Origin: Ostrinia nubilalis | Taxonomy: Eukaryota > Arthropoda > Insecta > Lepidoptera > Crambidae | NCBI RefSeq assembly: GCF_963855985.1 | Contig: NC_087110.1 | Span: 2,657,001 to 2,721,000, forward strand | Direction: 5' to 3' | Length of the DNA stretch: 64,000 nt | Part shown: positions 54,228 through 64,000 of the stretch, one piece after another | How the letters are laid out: every line of letters starts with the position of its first letter | How positions within the stretch are numbered: position 1 is the first letter of the stretch | Made by a program: the position numbers and the translations under genes | The notes under the pieces: model-generated | What the model was told of the DNA's origin: nothing | The model's database searches: none | What the model saw: the letters and a program-made list of their open reading frames with translations, nothing else

Positions 54228-55631
54228 GAGCTAAGTCTAATTAATTCCATATGTTTCTAATAATATGTTACATTTTCATTTTTATTACATTGATAAAGTC
54301 CCGTTAATCATAGAAAATTATAAAATATAACTTTAACTTTAGTTAGGCGGACCATGGATGGGTAGTTAAATTTACAACTCTCCTACAAAAGTAATTTGCT
54401 TCTTGGTATTAATTTTCATACCTATTGGTTGATTAGGAGCCTATAGAATGTTTTATCGCGATGCTAAGAAATAAAGCGGTGGTTATGAAATACTTCCCGA
54501 CAAATAAACTAATGATTTATAAAATAAGAGACATACCTATGTGTTAAGGCTATTAACGTTCGCTCGGGGCTCGGGTTGGCTTTTTTCTTTGTTTATTTCA
54601 TGAATAAACGCACTAGTCAGCCAAAAGGTGAATTACTTTAATATGTTAGTGTTATATTTTTTAATTACATTCATTAATTTATTACGGTCACATAAATTGA
54701 TGCTAATTAATCACTCAGATTCTGAGGACTGAGGATACATCGAATTTATTTTAAAATTATCTTTTCACGTATTAAGTTACTACAATTTTACTGATCAGCT
54801 ATTAGACCTTGAAATTTTCAGTTTGTCTAAATTTAAGTTCTAAAGTGCTTTTTGTCTTAAAAATATGAGTTCGTAATGTAATCTTGTGTTAACACCACTA
54901 ACAGTTTTTATTAATATGTGGCAAATATTGTACACAAAAGCAAAGAAAAAAGATCACGGAGTTTGTGATAACAAACCAAGCATACTCTGGGATAAAAATT
55001 GTACAAAATAATAAATATTGGGTGTCCAATATCGTCGTAAACCTTGTGTACCTAGACTCTTTGCAATACTGAAGTCAAGCAGGACGTAAAGGGTTTCTAT
55101 TTAGAGGGCCAAAGATATGTATTGAGCTTTCTAATCACAAAAATGATCAAAAGCAAAATGATGATAAGTACGGAAAATTTAAAAGCAGCTATCTTCGATG
55201 GACTGCAAATCCGTGCTCTTATAAAAGACTGTATTTGTAAACCATATAACATAAATTGAATCTGAAGCATGGCTAAGGTGATTTAGTAGTAAAATATTTT
55301 TTGGGGAATGTTAGAACACCAGAATAGATATTCTTGTGTTCAAAATTGGTTGCTAAAATCCTTCTAAAATTACACACGCCAATTTGAGTATTAAATTGTA
55401 TTTTTTACAATAGCTATTTGAACTGATTCCCACATAATGTGGGTGATTATAGTAAGGGACAAGGAGAACGGTTCCTTCCACCAGGACAGCAGGATAGTGG
55501 AAAAAAGATACCAAGGTACTGGCTGTTGGACTTTAATAAGTGATTATCCTGAACAAATCCATAACAGAAAACCTTACAGAAAAAGTTTTTGTAGGTTTTT
55601 TCTTTATTTGATAAAAAGCATATTTTTTACT
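54228..55631. other. Interior of the ATAT-flanked transposon, unassigned
   Basis: AT-rich, with no long open frame on either strand. Confidence 0.4.
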
Positions 55632-55679
55632 AGCGGCCGCCCGCGACTTCGTACGCGTGGATCCCGTTTTACCCCCTTC
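55632..55679 (-). mobile_element. Helitron-like 3' end fragment
   Basis: ctagcggccgcccgcgactt and cgtacgcgtggatcccgttt are the reversed 3' end of the family at 36824-37008, with A before ctag as expected. Confidence 0.7.
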
Positions 55680-56360
55680 ATCTATCTAACGCGGTTTAGA
55701 TTCGATCTCGATCACTAATCACCCCCTGATAGTTATTTTGAAAATATATTTCATGTACAGAATTGACCTCTCTACAGATTTATTATAAGTATAGATAGGG
55801 TAAGAGTCCCTATCTATCTAAGTAAAAATATTTTGAATGCTTAAAATTAGTATTTTCATGTCGGTTTTCTCAGAGAAATAGCTAATAGTCTTTATTTTAA
55901 TCTAATTCGACATATCTAATAATTTTCTAGTATTCAGCACCCTACTCTTATACTGAATTGGCTATAAGCTACTTTACCGCACAATAACTGTCCCCAATGT
56001 TATTGGGCGTAAATCAATATAAAAATCGAATAATACACTTATTTTTAAATATTAGAGAGCAATATTAGGGAATATGCCATATAAAACAATTCAGCCTAAG
56101 GATTAGATGGGCACAAGTACAAGTAATACCCAAAATCACAACAACAGAAATAGTAAAATAAAGGCCTAACTTTGAAATATTTTTTTAAACAATTTTTTTA
56201 CATACTCATAATCAATATTTTCAAAAATGTCTTATGTCAAATTATATAACAGATACCAGTGATGAAGTATGCTTAATTTGAAAGTTGTAGCTGATAAACT
56301 AAAGATTTTAGAGCCAATTATGTAAAAAACCGCGATCCGCCGATTGGTTTTTTGGCTTTT
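55680..56360. other. Interior of the ATAT-flanked transposon, unassigned
   Basis: No open frame or repeat recognised apart from small direct repeats of ccctatctatcta type near 55800. Confidence 0.35.
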
Positions 56361-56413
56361 CCCAAAAAACTGAATTTTGGAGTTGTGCCCATTCATTATT
56401 AAGGGTGCGATAT

Positions 56414-57563
56414 GGTTTACTGATAATTGAGAAATGAGGAAATCAGAGCATACGACATCTATAAGTGTTTCACTATGTTCTGTAAAATGAGTTGGTTGAT
56501 TTACATACTGATTCAGGTTCATATAACTCAAAAAATCTAGGAGCTTTTTCGTTTGTACATCTTGAGTATTTAAAATATTAATGTTAAAGTCCCCCAATAA
56601 TAGTATTTTATCATATTTCCCAAGAGACGAGATAGATTCACTTAAAGCATCTATAAAAGTATCAATGTTTAGCCACGGCGGGCGGTATGCCGTGCCAATC
56701 GCCAGTTTGATGCCGCTTAAATTAAGGCCTAGCCACATTTGTTCCACAGATAATGGGGAAGGGTGATGTATCATCCGCGCGTTAATACCATTTTTGATGT
56801 AAAACCCGACGCCACCACCGCGAGAACGAACAGTCGACGGGCGCGGCACATGCCGCAGACGGTAGCCTGGGGGTGCAGGCGCGCGGCCCTCCTCACCAGC
56901 TCTCAGCCAGGTCTCGTTGATGGCCAGAATGTCCACATCATGATGATCTAAAGCTACTAAGAATTCTTCGTGTTTTGTGCCAAGAGATCCCGGATTTAAG
57001 AGACCCACTGATAACTTTTTATATTTTAAAAATTGAATGACAAACGAGTAAACCATTTCGACATATTTACAATTACATAAAAACCTCCGGAGTAGTGTCA
57101 TATGACGCCTATTTATATTTACAAGTTTTAGAATAATAACTAAATGAGTTAGACTTTCGAAATCACTTATTTGTGTGTTGGTGTAGGAAGTAGTGTAATG
57201 TGTAGTGTAAAGTGGGTAAGCACAAAATATATTCAAGGAGAAACAATCAAAAGTCGTATAATACGGCAGCGGATTGAAACGAGTAATTAGATTATTATAG
57301 GAAAAAACAAAATTACACACGCACTCAAAAATAACTAGTGTCAATTTGCAGAGACAGCTATAACCGTAAGAGATTAGGTTTAAATGGTATAAAAATACAA
57401 AGTATCTGTTAAAAAACAAAAAACATAAAACAACGTAAAAATTCTCGCTTAAAGCGTAACAAAATGTAAAATATTGAAATGAGTTAACGCTTAACATAAA
57501 ATCTATGTACCAATTACTTTGTGTGTTAAAAAATATGCAAAGGAAATGAGCGAACGCTAACAT
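56414..57563 (-). pseudogene. CR1 ORF2 N-terminal extension and endonuclease
   Basis: From ATG at 57563 the frame runs 385 codons to the transposon. Residues 1-183 are an unusual Cys/Phe/Tyr-rich stretch (FFNRYFVFLYHLN, CKLTLVIFECVCNFVFSY). From about 184 comes an apurinic-like endonuclease: N190 (LLNPGSLG), E217 (INETWL), YRPP 293-296, D325/N327 (LLGDFNIN) and SETLIDVVCSD (364-374); the final His block lies beyond the insertion. ATG overlaps the ORF1 stop (TAATG). Translation from an internal start nearer the endonuclease is the alternative. Confidence 0.88.
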
Positions 57564-58666
57564 TAGCCAAAAACTTTGTCAATGTCGACTTCCGAGCGCA
57601 GTCGATGCCGTGGCGCGCCATGGTCTTTGCGAGCGTATAATTTGCCTTCACGGGTCCACACATACCTCCACTTAGCACGGGTTGCCTCCACACGAGCCTT
57701 GTAAAAAAGATTGCGATTTGTAGGAGTTAAGCGTTCATTAACATAAAAAGGCCTAGCAGCTGAATTTAAACCTAAGCCTGCAGTAGTCGCGTCGCGCCGC
57801 ACCCGCGCCGCCGCGAGCAGCTGGTCGCGCGGGGCGCGCCGTGCCAGTCGCGCCACCAGGGGGCGCGGGCGGGGCGGCGCGTCTCCCGCCGCCGCGTGCC
57901 GCACGGGGCCAGCTCGCTGCACACTCACAAGGTCCTGTTCTTCCAGTTTAACTCCTAGTTTTTGAGCGACCGTGAGTACGATGTGAGAGCAACGCTCATT
58001 CTTTTCCTCAGGTATTCCTGAAATTTCTATGTCGTTACATAGAAGTTCCTGGTCACGATCGTTCAAGTCCAGTTTCAGTTCTGCAACTGTGCGCTCTAGG
58101 GCCGCGGTAGCGGGAGAGTTGGTGGTGTCCCCACTCTGTTTTTCGACAGCATCCATCCGTGCCTCTAGCCCGTCGATCCGCCTATTGCATACTTCGACGG
58201 CAGTGGTGAGGCTGTTTAAGGTGCCCCGGAACTCCTGCATCTCCTCACGAACCGCTCTCATCTCCTCCCGCAGCAGTCTGATTTCAGTGGCGAGTTCAGC
58301 AGCCGCCGATGTAGGCGTCGAGATGTCTGTGGCGCCCTCTGCCGCACGTAGTAGGGGAGGGCTTAATGGTGAAGCAGCCGGTGGTGGTCCTGCGTTCATG
58401 CGCCTTCGAGTGTTGACGTTGGAGATCTCTGGTTTTACGGGAGTTTTGCTGTTATCTTTTTTAGGCATTTTATTTTTGCATTCATCACATTTCCAATTAT
58501 CTTTGTGTTGTTTGGTCATGGTGTTGTAAAAGCGCTGCTCACTTACGTTGACGCATATGATGTCATACTTTTTTGAGCATAGACAGCATTTCAAAAATTG
58601 GCGAGATAATATGGTTTGAAGGCAGGCAGCGCAAGGGCCGTAGTTTTCAGTTTTAGTCGAAGCCAT
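57563..58666 (-). CDS. CR1-type ORF1 protein (nucleic-acid binding)
   Basis: 367 codons, intact. Residues 12-63 match the PHD spacing C12-x2-C15, C27-x2-C30, x4, residue 35, x2, C38, then W58 and C60-x2-C63; position 35, usually His, is Asp. A basic linker follows (KKDNSKTPVKPE), then a coiled coil at about 115-180 (EIRLLREEMRAVREEMQEF), which may trimerise the protein. About 200-250 (NDIEISGIPEEKNE) resembles the RNA-binding fold of LINE ORF1 proteins, and the end (FYVNERLTPTNRNLFYKAR) the C-terminal domain. It would coat the LINE RNA. GC-rich in the middle. Start chosen at the ATG giving the full finger. Confidence 0.9.
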   Translation of the reverse strand: MASTKTENYGPCAACLQTILSRQFLKCCLCSKKYDIICVNVSEQRFYNTMTKQHKDNWKCDECKNKMPKKDNSKTPVKPEISNVNTRRRMNAGPPPAASPLSPPLLRAAEGATDISTPTSAAAELATEIRLLREEMRAVREEMQEFRGTLNSLTTAVEVCNRRIDGLEARMDAVEKQSGDTTNSPATAALERTVAELKLDLNDRDQELLCNDIEISGIPEEKNERCSHIVLTVAQKLGVKLEEQDLVSVQRAGPVRHAAAGDAPPRPRPLVARLARRAPRDQLLAAARVRRDATTAGLGLNSAARPFYVNERLTPTNRNLFYKARVEATRAKWRYVWTREGKLYARKDHGAPRHRLRSEVDIDKVFG

Positions 58667-58700
58667 TTTCTGTCGATGATACTCGTAACGACCTCTATGA

Positions 58701-59376
58701 ATTCTAAGTAGTAATTAAATGCCTATTCTTCCAACCGCTAGATGGCAGTGAGAGTTTTCTGCTTTTTCACTTTCTCTACTCACTAACAGATGGCGCTACG
58801 AGTCTATTAGTGACTAAATTCAGTTTGATGTTCCCAATGCAGCATTGCTTGTTTACAGATTTAAAATAACGGTTTTTAACTTATGATTCCAAATCCTCGA
58901 AAATATTTGGCAATATAGTTGTTTGATGATATTACGACACACATATACACAGTTCACTAATGTTCTTGTAACTCAAAATGTTTACTTCAACAAAATAACA
59001 GTTAATTAATGTCACTCTGTCCAACTTTAGCTTGTATTGTTAATAAAACTTTATCACTGCAGCAATACACTTGATAACACTCACACATAAAAGTCATATT
59101 TAAACTTCACGATTTATACTGAAATTACGGCAGAAGGTGTACAAATGTATTTTTAACAAATTTATTTCTACGGAGCCAATGTTTACGTCGCCCAGTGGCG
59201 CCCTCCTTGAATAATTTATTCTTAACCTACATTATTTATTCTTAACTTTCTGCACACATTATACTTGTATTCTCAGAGTGCAAAATGCGAATGACGTTCG
59301 TTAGTAGAGCCAACCTTTGAGTCAAACATAAATTTAGAGTATTTGTGTAAAAGCTATTACAATGTAAAGTAATATA
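58701..59376. other. Probable CR1 5' untranslated region, then unassigned
   Basis: Upstream of ORF1 (minus strand). Contains two related gatggc motifs (cgctagatggcagtg, acagatggcgctacg). I cannot see where the element begins. No gene beyond. Confidence 0.4.
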
Positions 59377-59644
59377 CAGGGTGTCCCAAAAACAATAGAT
59401 CTCTATAATATCAAAATTTTGACAGATTTAAAGATTTTCATTTTTATTTTTATAAAATTGCCACCTGTGATTAGTTTTTCTAATGAAATTAAAGGAAAAT
59501 TTAATTCGTAAACATACAAAAAACTCAAAAATCTCGAAACCCGTGATACTTTTACCTGGTCAAAAATTTATATTAGAGAGACCATTGTGATTTGTGAGGC
59601 TTATCGATAGTTACAAAGTTATCCATTGTTTTTGGGACACCCTG
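59377..59644. mobile_element. TA-flanked MITE, CAGGGTGTCCCAAAAACAAT ends
   Basis: Inverted ends of about 21 bp, TA on each side (59375-59376, 59645-59646), 268 bp, non-coding. Tc1/mariner-like by duplication and end sequence. Confidence 0.85.
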
Positions 59645-59646
59645 TA

Positions 59647-60151
59647 TGTATTTTTACATTGTAAAGTATCATCAAATCTGTCCAGTGGTTCTGTTTAATT
59701 GACAAACATCCATGAAACCTCGCAACTCGTATGTAATGCAGGCATCGTCACGGGCAATAGCCTGTCTTGACAATCTAGTCAACTCAAAGGGATGGCGCAA
59801 ACTCCATCTGCTTTAACTATTGTTTTGAGTTTTTATGTTGATTCGTCTAAACTTTACTGTGTAACTTTTAAAGACTTTTCATAAAACTTCGTGAAAACAC
59901 TTCCCTAGGTTATATGAAAAAAGCGTTTTTCAGAAATAAGCGGTGATCTTGTTGAACCGTTCATTTAACTAGCCCCAAATTTATTTAGTGGTGTTACGAA
60001 TAGATACGATCAATTTTTAATCCTGTTAAATAAAAAATACTTCTTCTTGTTACATCTTGTGTAAAAAATGTGATGATTTATTAATATTGCTATAGTTATG
60101 GCGCTAATTTAATAAAATATTGTAGGATGGTTTTATCGCTTAGTGATCGTA
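59647..60151. other. No recognised feature
   Basis: AT-rich, unassigned. Confidence 0.35.
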
Positions 60152-60305
60152 GCTTGGGCAGGCCTTCTACTAGGTGGACCGACGGTCTGGTGAAGGTCGC
60201 GGGAAGAGCCTGGATGCGGGCAGCGCAGGACCGTTCATTGTGGAAAACCTTGGAGGAGGTCTTTGTCCAGCAGTGGACGTCATTCGGCTGAAACGAACGA
60301 ATGAA
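60152..60305 (+). mobile_element. RTE LINE 3' end (subfamily B)
   Basis: Encodes TRWTDGLVKVAGRAWMRAAQDRSLW and ends with cagcagtggacgtcattcgg and a gaaacgaacgaatga tail. 5'-truncated, otherwise well preserved. Confidence 0.85.
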
Positions 60306-60554
60306 CGATCCCTCCTTCGCAACCTTGGAGAAATTTTATCTAAAGACAGTATTGCAAATAATTGTCCCATTAAAAAAAGAAACAAGACAACGACCAAATT
60401 GTCTTTCATACTCGTAGTTTGAGCATTATGATGATATGTAACGCGGTAAACGTCTAGTTCAACGGTTTTAGTAATTAATGCCTTTCATTATTAAGAAAGT
60501 TAATAATGATTTAGGATTTAATTAACATTTTTATTACTTTAGTTCAAGTACGCA

Positions 60555-60700
60555 GGCCTTCTACTCGGTGGACCGATGATAGTCAAGGTCGCGAGAAGCA
60601 CCTGGATGCTGGCAGCGCAGGACCAGTCGTTGTGGAAATCCTTGGGGGAGGTGTTTGTCCAGCAGTGGGCAGCATTAGGTTGTAATGAAATAAAAGTAGA
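60555..60700 (+). mobile_element. RTE LINE 3' end (subfamily B)
   Basis: TRWTDDSQGRE-like after a shift, then AAQDQSLWKSLGEVFVQQW and a decayed tail. About 250 bp after the previous copy, in the same orientation. Confidence 0.8.
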
Positions 60701-60803
60701 AGTTGAATCACGTCACGTTACCAGATGTCACGTCACCATACGTCACTTGGCGAGCAAAGCTAAAAATATTAATATTTTTGGTATTTTGAGCAACCAAACT
60801 AAC

Positions 60804-61005
60804 ACCCGTATTCACAAACGATGCTTGGTGAAGCAGCAAATCGAACGCATAGCGTTGAATAGAGCTCTGTCATTGGTTCGTGTGTCACTAAAGGTAAAAG
60901 TACTTTTTAAAAGCCTATTTACAAAAATAAATGAGTTTTTTATGAGTTTTACTCTGTGCGTCCACGCGCACTGAGACCTCATAGTAATGTTTGTGAATAC
61001 GGGCG
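60804..61005. mobile_element. MITE with CCCGTATTCACAAAC ends, containing an extra segment
   Basis: cccgtattcacaaacgatgc and atgtttgtgaatacgggcg are inverted ends. Compared with 37856-37991 it has about 65 extra bases (about 60890-60953) between the shared halves. Confidence 0.75.
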
Positions 61006-61197
61006 GAAGTATTTCAAACACTAATTTTCCAAGACATTGTTATTGTTCCCGTATTACAGCTGGGCTGACCCAAAACATGTACAATCACATCAACCCATAC
61101 TCTAGAATCTTATGTAGTTTGTAATACGTGTTATTTTGGAACAAAAATGTGTAATTTGTTGCTGTGCTGTTAGATATTTCGCTATTTCGCACCCAAA

Positions 61198-61694
61198 TAG
61201 GGTTGCCAGGTCCAAATACACAAAAGCCGGACTCAGTTCTTAATTTGGCCGGACATTTTGCACTAAAAGACATTCATCGTTCACCCCCCCGGGTTTTGAA
61301 TTCGCGGATAAAAACAAAATAGCAAATTTTTATGGTCTTTTTGGTGCCCCCCGATACGTTATTCTAGTGTTATCGGGACTATTCCACCTCTCGTTCCCAC
61401 CGCTGCAACTCCTGTGTAGCCAGGATTTACAGCTTGACCGCCATAAAAACCCAATCAATGAATGTCAAGTTTGTCCCGGGGGAAAGTTAAACTATCATTG
61501 GACCCGCAACGAAATTAATCAGAAGAACAGATATGCCTAGTGTTAACATGTTAATTTGCTTATCATCAAAAGTTAGCACATAAGGTCCTGCTCTGCTGCC
61601 ACATAAGAAGCCTAGCAAAAGCCGGACAGGCCGGACGAGAGAATATTTGGCCGGACACTACCGTAAAAAGCCAAACATACACTTAGCAACCCTA
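61198..61694. mobile_element. hAT-type element, 8-bp duplication CACCCAAA/CACCCACA
   Basis: Ends TAGGGTTGCCAGGTCC and, reversed, TAGGGTTGCTAAGTG match hAT TAGNG. Flanks cacccaaa (61190-61197) and cacccaca (61695-61702) differ at one base. Subterminal gccggac repeats at both ends (61232, 61251, 61622, 61651). 497 bp, non-coding. Confidence 0.85.
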
Positions 61695-61821
61695 CACCCA
61701 CACCACCCGGTCTAAGCGACCCCAAACTTTACTAATTAAGAGTTGGTCACTTCAACCGTAACGATGTGGAAACTCACAACCCTCGATTAGCCGTTTGATA
61801 TTCAAGTTAAAGTGGAAATAT

Positions 61822-61975
61822 CGTTTCAGCCAAATGACGTCCACTGCTGGACAAAGGCCTCTCCCAAGGATTTCCACAAGGACCGGTACTGCGCTGCACG
61901 CATCCAGGTAACAGATCGTCAATCCACCTAATGTGCCTGCTCACACTGCATCTTCTTCTTACTATTTGGTCGAAT
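61822..61975 (-). mobile_element. RTE LINE 3' end (subfamily B)
   Basis: cgtttcagccaaatgacgtc, aaggatttccacaagga and cagatcgtcaatccacctaa are the reversed blocks. Decayed. Confidence 0.75.
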
Positions 61976-62003
61976 CGTGATGGTAAATATGTATAGCATA
62001 TAA

Positions 62004-62205
62004 CCGGTCGCCCGCGACTTCGTACGCGTGGATCCCGTTTTACCCCCTTAGGGGTAGAGTTTCGTAAATCCGTTCTTAGTGAGCACCTACGTTCTAAAAG
62101 GAACCTCCATGCAAAATTTGAGTCTCCAAGCACTTGTAGTTTCTGAGATTTCGTGATGAGTGAGTGAGTCAGTCAATCAGTGAAGTTTCGCTTTTTTAAA
62201 TATAG
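62004..62205 (-). mobile_element. Helitron-like element, 3' end mutated
   Basis: The plus strand reads cgcccgcgacttcgtacgcg at the 3' end (CTAG lost to CCGG) and gagtgagtcagtcaatcagt before an aaatataga 5' end. Family of 36824-37008. Confidence 0.65.
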
Positions 62206-63414
62206 TCTTCTTCAATTAAATGGGATAACCAACACAAATATATTTTTTTCCAATCTGACTAGTTAGTCTCCTCCTCTCAGAATCAAACAGACTTCAGCTT
62301 TATAACATAAGTTTAGATAATGTCTAGTTCGCTATAATAGTAGTGAGCTGTGATTGGTTAAATTGTGTTTTCATGATACGAGCCTTTCAAATTAAATTAA
62401 CTAAATACTATGTGTATTTCGAAGCAAATTAATGTAAAACAATGTGTTTATGATTTTGAACAGTTGTGCCTAGTTATTGGTAAATAATTTCACCACATAT
62501 TTATTTGCTGTTGTAGTAAGAGAGAAAGATAAACAATTTTGGACTTCATTTTTCAAAATTATGGAGGCTAAAAACAATCTAAAAAATAGTGGGCCAAGTT
62601 TTGAATTCACCAAAGTTCAAATAAATCCAGCGTACCGTCAATAGTTCAAACTGCATAGTCGTGCACATGCGACAGTATTGCAATGTCCCAATATCTTTTA
62701 TTTGGCACCCCCCGGACGGGAACCCGGGAAAGTTTTCTAATTAAAAGTTGGTCACTGCTGATATTATGGCTACGCGTGTACATTCGGTTTTAGGGGCAGT
62801 TTACACTTTCAATACTGGTTTTTGACTGGCATTTAAAATGAAACTACGTGTTTTTGCATGGCAAAAATTAATGGAGTGAGTGTTTTCAAAGACAATGGAT
62901 AGGTATGGATGACAATGTTCATAGACAATAAAATGTAGCCATAAAATTATTTTGATTTTTTACTAAGAGCAGCTTTCACGCGTGTAATTTTTTTTAGTTA
63001 CCTATCTGAAGAAATAAATATGTATTTTTTACAGCTCAGGGTTTTTAATTAATAATTACCTATCTTTATTGTAAAAATCCTTGAAAATACATCTTTTGAT
63101 GACGTCATAATTTAATTCAATCAGTTTTGAAGAAAAAAAAATATAACATTTAAAATATTAATTTTAAACACACTCCATTGAAAGTCGAGCTTTTAAGCTC
63201 AATTTAAAATTCAATTTATTGGGGCTTTAGATTACTTGAATTGAAAATTTAGACCAAACACTAGACTGGTTCTAAAAATGATGTTAAATCGAGTTTTGAA
63301 CATTGTTTTGTCGGACCAAACCTTCCGCCGCCATTTTTAAAACGTTTCATACAGGCCGTCACTTTAAAAATACCGTTTTAAAGAGTAAAGGAGCCTTAAC
63401 GTCTATCCGGCTGT
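62206..63414. other. No recognised feature
   Basis: About 1.2 kb AT-rich sequence without a supported gene or element. Confidence 0.4.
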
Positions 63415-63660
63415 ACATTAATCTTTCACTAGGACAGGCGCCCGAGCATGTGTAGACTTAGGGCGCACGGTAGTGGAGTGACCCAAGGGGATGTTTTAAA
63501 AAAATCGAGATGTTGTTGCTCCCATTTTGTGGTTTGCTTAATCATTCACTAGGATAGGCGCCCGAGTATGTGTAGACTTTGGGCGCATGGTAGTGGAGTG
63601 AGCCGAGTTGCAATTTTTTTTGGATTTGTGCAACAAAATCGAGATGCTGAATGATCCCAA
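63415..63660 (+). repeat. Two direct copies of an about 120-bp unit
   Basis: ttaatctttcactaggacag / gcgcccgagcatgtgtagac at about 63418 recurs as ttaatcattcactaggatag / gcgcccgagtatgtgtagac at 63539; both continue gggcgca-ggtagtggagtga and aaaatcgagatg. Confidence 0.8.
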
Positions 63661-63715
63661 ATATTATGTTACTAAAAAGTATTTTCATATATTTCAATAA
63701 TTCTAAGATTAGATT

Positions 63716-63902
63716 CCAGCTTTTCCAGCTTTGCGAGCTTGAAATTCAATTTGTCACAGAATGTTGTCTATAGCCTATGCTATTTCGATGTATAAACAAT
63801 AATACTGTAAGGTTTCATCAAAATTCGTTTAGTACTTTTTGCGTGAAAGAGTTACAAAAATTCATCCTCATAAATTTTCACCTTTATAACGTATTAGTAG
63901 GA
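63716..63902 (-). mobile_element. Helitron-like element
   Basis: Minus strand: TCCTACTAATACGTTATAAAG start; gcgtgaaagagtt and aataatactgtaaggtttca are family blocks; 3' end ccagctttgcgagctt-like with CTGG for CTAG. Confidence 0.7.
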
Positions 63903-64000
63903 TAGGTTGAATTAGGCAAATAACATATTAATTTACATAGATTATTACCACAGCCAATATAATTTCAGTTATAAATTAAATATTGAAATGCTTTTACACC

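Larger units (their letters stand above)
53944..56409. mobile_element. 2,466-bp DNA transposon, unassigned superfamily, 4-bp duplication ATAT
   Basis: Terminal inverted repeats CGCACCCTTAATAAT followed by a short variable gap and GGGCACAACTC; similarity extends about 45 bp. ATAT flanks both ends (53940-53943, 56410-56413). Removing the element with one ATAT restores an open CR1 frame across the joint, which fixes both boundaries. No transposase was recognised. The only notable open frame is at 54033-54227. A Helitron-like 3' end (55632-55679) is nested inside. Four-base duplications occur in several superfamilies (for example Sola, Chapaev, Ginger); the ends alone do not decide. Confidence 0.9.
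51316..58700 (-). mobile_element. Nearly full-length CR1-type LINE
   Basis: Minus-strand element with 5' untranslated region (upstream limit unknown, beyond 58666), ORF1, ORF2 and a 3' end that reads ccaaataaaatattttcttt followed by a ttctttcttt run. ORF1 with a PHD-like finger and an RT with YADD point to the CR1 group. Two visible lesions: a stop in ORF2 at 52115-52117 and a DNA transposon at 53944-56409. The 3' region at 51550-51680 holds (CA)n-rich sequence. Confidence 0.9.

Noticed and set aside
58029..58529. 166-codon plus-strand frame
   Set aside because: It is the antisense of CR1 ORF1 and owes its openness to GC-rich codons there.

Overview
This window is eukaryotic nuclear DNA, very probably from a moth or butterfly (Lepidoptera). 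It is AT-rich, has no operons or bacterial-type genes, and is built almost entirely from nested transposable elements. The families point to Lepidoptera: Helitron-like non-autonomous elements with a 5'-TC end, a GC hairpin and a CTAG 3' end set between A and T; many 5'-truncated RTE-type LINE tails; CR1-, Jockey- and R1-type LINE pieces; and abundant MITEs. Two tiny minus-strand candidate exons (19191-19227 and 5018-5053) suggest that at least the first 20 kb lies inside long introns of an unidentified host gene. No other convincing host coding sequence was found.

Layout. 1-20 kb: RTE tails, Helitron-like copies, small DNA elements with recognisable target-site duplications (TSDs), two long hairpins (10344-10594 and 11980-12064) and the candidate exons. 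20-25.3 kb: a perfect 99-bp inverted repeat, a decayed Jockey element with about 121-bp tandem repeats in its 3' region, and a 2.47-kb fold-back with 716-bp arms. 25.3-39 kb: MITEs, a 1.5-kb non-autonomous hAT (28869-30370), RTE tails (one inserted in another) and Helitron-like copies. 39.0-43.4 kb: a copia-type LTR retrotransposon with apparently identical LTRs and a 5-bp TSD but an internal gag/protease deletion. 43.6-46.4 kb: two TA-flanked elements, one carrying a nested hAT MITE, the other a fold-back enclosing an R1-type gag fragment. 49-51 kb: a fold-back with arms of about 620 bp, inserted in a Jockey 3' repeat. 51.3-58.7 kb: an almost complete minus-strand CR1-type LINE whose ORF2 carries one stop codon and a 2,466-bp DNA transposon flanked by a 4-bp ATAT duplication. 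59-64 kb: more MITEs, RTE tails, a hAT element and Helitron-like copies.

How the parts relate. The CR1 ORF1 (PHD-like finger, coiled coil, RNA-binding-like region) and ORF2 (endonuclease plus reverse transcriptase) would form one retrotransposition machine, joined by a TAATG stop/start overlap. The copia copy keeps LTRs, primer site, integrase, RT and RNase H but lacks the nucleocapsid knuckle and the protease active site, so it could move only with help. The short RTE, Helitron-like and MITE copies are non-autonomous passengers. The strongest second-look items are the unassigned ATAT-flanked transposon, the long hairpins and fold-backs, the candidate microexons and the unusual N-terminal extension of CR1 ORF2.
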